DNA of 16,263 nucleotides from an uncultured Mycoplasmatota bacterium (GTDB lineage: Bacteria; Bacillota_I; Bacilli_A; RF39; UBA660), in assembly GCA_900552975.1 (NCBI GenBank), contig UWSL01000023.1:1-16263 (forward strand), given 5' to 3'. Below are positions 12,744 through 16,263 of this stretch, in pieces; position 1 is the first letter of the stretch, and the number at the start of each line of letters is the position of its first letter. The notes beneath the pieces are model-generated. The model had not been told where the DNA came from, did no database searches, and saw only the letters and a list, made by a program, of their open reading frames with translations. The position numbers and the translations under genes were made by a program.

Positions 12744-13532
12744 CTATTTATTATAATTAGTAACTAAATCATCTAATAACTTAGTTTTATTTTGATTAAT
12801 ATTATCTAGATACTTTTCAATATTTTTTAATAACTGATTATCATTGTTTAAAAAATAATCTTTAGTTGTTTGAGCAAATTTAATAATGTCATTATCTTGG
12901 CAATTTTTCTTTTGACCAATCATTAAAAAATATTCAAGATAATAAGTTGTTTTTTCTGTTACTTCACTATTCTTTAAAGGATTTTTATAATTATTAATTA
13001 AATAATTTAAATATTTAGTTGCTGATTTAAGATTAACAAAGTCTTTCTCTTTATTCTTATCTTTTAATTTAGATTTAGCACTAGTAAATGCTTTTTGCAT
13101 TGTTTTATCTTCATGATATGTATTATAGAATTCATTTACTAAATCAGTTTGATTGCGAATAATTTTATTTAACAAATCTTTAAGATCATTCTTTTGGGTT
13201 ACTTTTAAATTAAGGGCATAGTCTTTTGTTATCTGACCAAGTTTTGTGATAGAGTTATTGGATAGTTTATCTGAGGATGTACCTATTTTTTCCAAGTAAG
13301 TTGCATATTTTAAAATTTGTTCTTGTTCTTTAGAATTTTTCTTTAGAAATTCATACTTATCATTTATATAATTGATTGCTGTGGTGATTTCTTTGATGGA
13401 AATATTTTCAGTATCTTTAATAGTTTGAGTAACCTCTTTCTCAATTTGTTCTTGTTGTTTTTTTATTTTACTATTACAGCCACTTAATAGAAATAGAAAA
13501 ATAATTAAAACTAAAATATATTTTTTTTTCAT
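12744..13532 (-). CDS. lipoprotein with two related helical repeats
   Basis: A 262-residue lipoprotein. The N-terminus MKKKYILVLIIFLFLLSGC ends in a classic lipobox, with C19 the lipidated Cys, so LspA (encoded in this window) should process it. The mature part is Lys/Asn-rich and almost wholly helical. Residues ~49-140 and ~169-260 appear to be two copies of one unit, offset by about 121 residues. Both contain Q-x-TKDY-x-LN (100-108 and 221-229) preceded by an I-x-K-x-xQ stretch, and both end in a D-L-V-x-x-x-Y helix. I recognise no family. The ATG has GAGG about 11 bases upstream. It heads a unit with the DUF1287 gene, 11 bases away. Confidence 0.82.
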   Translation of the reverse strand: MKKKYILVLIIFLFLLSGCNSKIKKQQEQIEKEVTQTIKDTENISIKEITTAINYINDKYEFLKKNSKEQEQILKYATYLEKIGTSSDKLSNNSITKLGQITKDYALNLKVTQKNDLKDLLNKIIRNQTDLVNEFYNTYHEDKTMQKAFTSAKSKLKDKNKEKDFVNLKSATKYLNYLINNYKNPLKNSEVTEKTTYYLEYFLMIGQKKNCQDNDIIKFAQTTKDYFLNNDNQLLKNIEKYLDNINQNKTKLLDDLVTNYNK

Positions 13533-13563
13533 AAGGAAACCTCTTTCTAATTAATTTTAACAC

Positions 13564-13592
13564 ATTATAGTAAAAAAGAAAGAGCTAGTCTT
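13564..13592 (-). promoter_or_regulatory. candidate promoter of the lipoprotein-DUF1287 unit
   Basis: A perfect TATAAT (minus strand, 13564-13569) lies in the 52-base gap after the ATPase terminator. At 17-base spacing the -35 would be AAGACT inside the terminator stem, which is a poor match. The -10 is good and the -35 weak. Confidence 0.4.
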
Positions 13593-13597
13593 TCTTT
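13575..13597 (-). terminator. intrinsic terminator of the P-type ATPase gene
   Basis: A nine-base stem (AAAGAAAGA with TCTTTCTTT) has a five-base loop. A T run follows on the minus strand. The ATPase TAG stop codon falls in the loop region. Confidence 0.75.
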
Positions 13598-16188
13598 AAT
13601 AATAAACGCATCACTTTATAAATTTCAAAGACAACTATAACAATTAATGAAAGGAAAAAGATTTTGGCAATTGTTATAGGAGCTAATGGGGTTACTTTTA
13701 AGAATTTGGCTGTAAAGTCAAGTTCAGAAACAATAATTTGTAAAATAATTGAACCAAAAACTGTTAATATAACTATTTTATTATCTAATAAAGTCTTTTT
13801 AAAGACAGATTTTTTTTCACTACGGCAATTTAGAACATCAACATTTTGAATGAAAACCATTAACATCATAATAACGGAACGAGCTGTAATTAAATCTGTT
13901 TCATTATCTAACATGAATTTCCAAGTTAAGAAAACAACAAGACTTATTGTGATACCTAAAATTAAAACTTCAATCATTAAATCTTTTGAAAATAGTGATT
14001 CTTTAGTGGAACGTGGTTTAGCGCTCATAACATCTTTTTCTGTTTTTTCAAAAGACAAGGCGACATCTTGCATTCCATCAGTTATAATATTTAACCATAA
14101 TAATTGAATCGCAACTAATGGGATATCATAACCAAAAGCAATTGATAAAAGAAAGAAAGTTACTTCAGCAAAACCACAACCTAATAAAAATAAAATAATT
14201 TTACGAATATTACTATAAGCTGTACGGCCTTCTTTAATTCCTTCAACAATGGAAGTAAAATTATCATCAGTAACAATCATTGATGCTGTTTCTTTGGCTA
14301 CATCAGTTCCTGATCCCATTGCAATTCCGATGTTTGCCGCCTTAATGGCTGGAGCATCATTTACTCCATCACCAGTTACAGCTATAAACTCACCTTGTCT
14401 TTTGAAAGAGTTAACAATATCAAGTTTATCAAGAGGTGTTACACGAGAAAATACTTTGATTTTACTAACAAATTCATCAAATTTTTTTTCGCCTTTTTTT
14501 CGATATTCCTCAACTTCTTTAAAAGTAGCTACTTCTTCTTTTTTAGAACATAAACCTAATTCTTTAGCAATTGAAAAGGCAGTTAGAGGATGGTCACCTG
14601 TTATCATAACAACTTTAATGCCAGCCTTTTGACATTCTTTTAAAGAAGATTTAACTTCATCTCTAATCGGATCGATGAAAGCTACCATACCAATAAAATT
14701 TAATTTTTTTATATCAGTTAAAGTCGTTCCATTAACTTTGCCATCAGCAAGAGCAATAATACGGTATCCTTTTTTAGTTAATTCTTCATTTTGCTTATGA
14801 TATTCTTCTTTAGATTCAGAAAATGTTAATACTTTTTCTAAAGAGCCCTTAATTGTACAGTAAGTATCAGGTCCTTTTTTATAAAAGACGGCAGAAAATT
14901 GATTTTCAGACTCATAAGGGATAGTTTCAATGATTTCTGGCTTTGAAGTAATATTTAGTTTAGCAGCTAAACTTAAGAAAGCAATATCAATCGAATCACC
15001 AAACGAGTCCCATGTGTTCCCTTTAAATTCAAGATGAGCTTCATTATTAATAGCTCCTAGTAATGCAATTTCGCGAGCTTTTTCGAGTGGAGCATTAGCA
15101 ACTGGAATAACTTTACCATCTCCATTATAACCAGAACCTGTTATTTCATATTTTGAACCATCAGCCAGGACAATTTCTTTAGCTGTTTGTTCATTAACTG
15201 TCAAAGTACCAGTCTTATCAGAAGCAATAACTGTACAACTACCAAGTGATTCTACAGAATTTAATTTTTTGACAATAACATTTTTCTTAGCCATTCTTTT
15301 GGAAGCAATTGTTAAAGCCATTGTTAGAGCAAGAGGTAAACCTTCTGGCATAGCTGAAACACTTAGAGCAATAACACTTAAAAAAATAGAATTTAAAGGA
15401 TATCCTTTACTTAGTAAAACGCAAGTTGTGATAATAGCAATAAAAATAATTATGATACTAATTTGTTTAGAAAATTTTTCAATTCTGATTGTTAGTGGCG
15501 ATTTTTCTTCTTCAGTATGACTCACTTTATCAGCGATGCGACCAATTTCTGTATAAGTTGAAGTTGAAGTAACTATGGTTTGAGCTCGACCAGTAATAAC
15601 AGTTGTTCCGGCATAAGCCATATTTTTGCGCTCAGCTAGTGGAATTTCTCCATTTAAAACTTGATTATTTTTAACAATACCTATACTCTCGCCCGTAAGT
15701 GAAGATTCATTTACTTGAAAATTGTGTGAATCTATTATTCTGGCATCAGCGCTTATTTTATCGCCACTTTCCAAAAGCATTAAATCACCTAAAGTAAGAT
15801 CTTTTGAAGGAATTTCAATTTCCTTGCCATTACGAATAACTCTAGCAGTTACTTTAATCATATTAGTTAAACTTTCAGCATCTTTGCGTGCTTTCCATTC
15901 TTCATATGTTCCCATAATGACATCAATCAAGATAATAAAAATTAAAGCAATTGCATCAATATATTCTTTAGCAATAAAAGAAAAAACAACTGTCATTACT
16001 AAAATTAATTCAATAGGATTTTCAAACTGTGAAATGAAAAGATGAAAAATACTTTCTTCAGCTGGGCGTGGTAGTTCATTAGCACCATATTTTTCTAAAC
16101 GTTTATTAGCTTCTTTACTTGTTAATCCCTCTTCGCTAGTTTCTAATATTTTTAGTGTTTCTTGAACACTTTTATCATAAAAATTCAT
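13585..16188 (-). CDS. P2A-type cation-transporting ATPase (calcium-pump-like)
   Basis: An 867-residue P-type ATPase that would export a cation, most likely Ca2+, across the membrane. Domains in order: N-terminal cation-ATPase domain (1-70), actuator TGES (165-168), M4 PEGLP (281-285), phosphorylation site DKTGTLT with D324, nucleotide-binding domain (~335-500), TGD (530-532), hinge TGDGVNDAP (605-613), and six C-terminal helices. Site II ligands of SERCA appear conserved (E282 in PEGLP, N700, D704). Site I positions differ: the M5 Asn is Gly672 and the M8 Glu aligns with Gln781, so it may move one ion per cycle. Length is normal. The ATG has no clear Shine-Dalgarno; an AGAAAGGA lies too far upstream. 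It is a single gene with its own terminator; the 75 bases to the window edge show no firm promoter. Confidence 0.93.
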   Translation of the reverse strand: MNFYDKSVQETLKILETSEEGLTSKEANKRLEKYGANELPRPAEESIFHLFISQFENPIELILVMTVVFSFIAKEYIDAIALIFIILIDVIMGTYEEWKARKDAESLTNMIKVTARVIRNGKEIEIPSKDLTLGDLMLLESGDKISADARIIDSHNFQVNESSLTGESIGIVKNNQVLNGEIPLAERKNMAYAGTTVITGRAQTIVTSTSTYTEIGRIADKVSHTEEEKSPLTIRIEKFSKQISIIIIFIAIITTCVLLSKGYPLNSIFLSVIALSVSAMPEGLPLALTMALTIASKRMAKKNVIVKKLNSVESLGSCTVIASDKTGTLTVNEQTAKEIVLADGSKYEITGSGYNGDGKVIPVANAPLEKAREIALLGAINNEAHLEFKGNTWDSFGDSIDIAFLSLAAKLNITSKPEIIETIPYESENQFSAVFYKKGPDTYCTIKGSLEKVLTFSESKEEYHKQNEELTKKGYRIIALADGKVNGTTLTDIKKLNFIGMVAFIDPIRDEVKSSLKECQKAGIKVVMITGDHPLTAFSIAKELGLCSKKEEVATFKEVEEYRKKGEKKFDEFVSKIKVFSRVTPLDKLDIVNSFKRQGEFIAVTGDGVNDAPAIKAANIGIAMGSGTDVAKETASMIVTDDNFTSIVEGIKEGRTAYSNIRKIILFLLGCGFAEVTFFLLSIAFGYDIPLVAIQLLWLNIITDGMQDVALSFEKTEKDVMSAKPRSTKESLFSKDLMIEVLILGITISLVVFLTWKFMLDNETDLITARSVIMMLMVFIQNVDVLNCRSEKKSVFKKTLLDNKIVILTVFGSIILQIIVSELDFTAKFLKVTPLAPITIAKIFFLSLIVIVVFEIYKVMRLLLKKD

Positions 16189-16263
16189 AATGTACTTTTA
16201 ATTATTTTTGAAATATTATCAAAATTAATTTATCCTTTCTATATTTTTATATAAATATTTATT

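Noticed and set aside
10643..13532. A toxin-antitoxin or defence system formed by the alpha-CTD-like, DUF1287 and lipoprotein genes.
   Set aside because: No nuclease, kinase, NTPase or toxin motif was found, and a strong terminator separates the alpha-CTD-like gene from the other two.
13664..16045. Five plus-strand reading frames of 61-127 codons opposite the P-type ATPase.
   Set aside because: They lie antisense to a fully conserved ATPase, have no recognisable domains or ribosome-binding sites, and are shadows of its codon use.
1..16263. CRISPR arrays, insertion sequences, tRNAs or prophage genes.
   Set aside because: No regularly spaced repeats, transposase or integrase motifs, target-site duplications or cloverleaf-like segments were seen; the intergenic gaps are short and accounted for.

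Overview
This is an AT-rich (by eye roughly 30% GC), gene-dense bacterial chromosome segment. It looks like a low-GC Firmicute/Bacilli relative with a reduced genome, such as the uncultured gut Bacilli or Mycoplasmatota-like lineages. The reasons are a LexA of Bacillus type, a forespore sigma factor SigG, a YlmC-LspA-RluD neighbourhood ordered as in Bacillus subtilis, NPxT-type surface anchors and short intergenic gaps. Two genes appear to stop at TGA and Trp is read from TGG, so the code is probably standard (table 11) and not the Mycoplasma code. No tRNA, rRNA, IS element, prophage or CRISPR array was seen. No gene-free stretch exceeds 300 bases; the longest is 1165-1378, which holds the divergent promoters of the glycosyltransferase and lexA.

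Layout, left to right. 28-1164 (-): a GT28 diacylglycerol glucosyltransferase-like enzyme. 1379-1999 (+): lexA, with an SOS-box-like palindrome over its promoter. 2035-3198 (-): a rhomboid protease with a cytosolic N-terminal domain, convergent with lexA across a shared terminator. 3301-3645 (+): a small four-helix membrane protein. 3642-6052 (-): a tight cluster sigG > ylmC > lspA > rluD. 6106-7920 (-): a large NPKTG-anchored surface protein. 8017-9302 (-): an ADP-ribosylglycohydrolase followed by a small membrane protein. 9364-10565 (-): a uracil-DNA-glycosylase-like protein followed by a YfcE-type phosphodiesterase. 10643-11599 (-): a second surface protein ending in an NPETS sorting-like signal. 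11688-11903 (-): a 71-residue stand-alone protein resembling the RNA polymerase alpha C-terminal domain. 12010-13532 (-): a duplicated lipoprotein followed by a DUF1287 protein. 13585-16188 (-): a P2A-type (Ca2+-like) ATPase.

Functionally, most of the window is envelope biology: glycolipid synthesis, lipoprotein maturation (LspA), a lipoprotein, two cell-wall-anchored proteins, a membrane protease, a probable NlpC/P60-like protein and a cation pump. Two regulators stand out, LexA (DNA damage) and SigG (forespore development). Most transcription units can be delimited by hairpin terminators and promoters. The points most worth a second look are a hairpin that can act as a terminator and also bury the Shine-Dalgarno of sigG, the Cys-Gly scissile bond in LexA, the orphan alpha-CTD-like protein, the internally duplicated lipoprotein, and the two NPxT-anchored proteins of unknown function. 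I did not find a clear multi-gene defence or mobile system.
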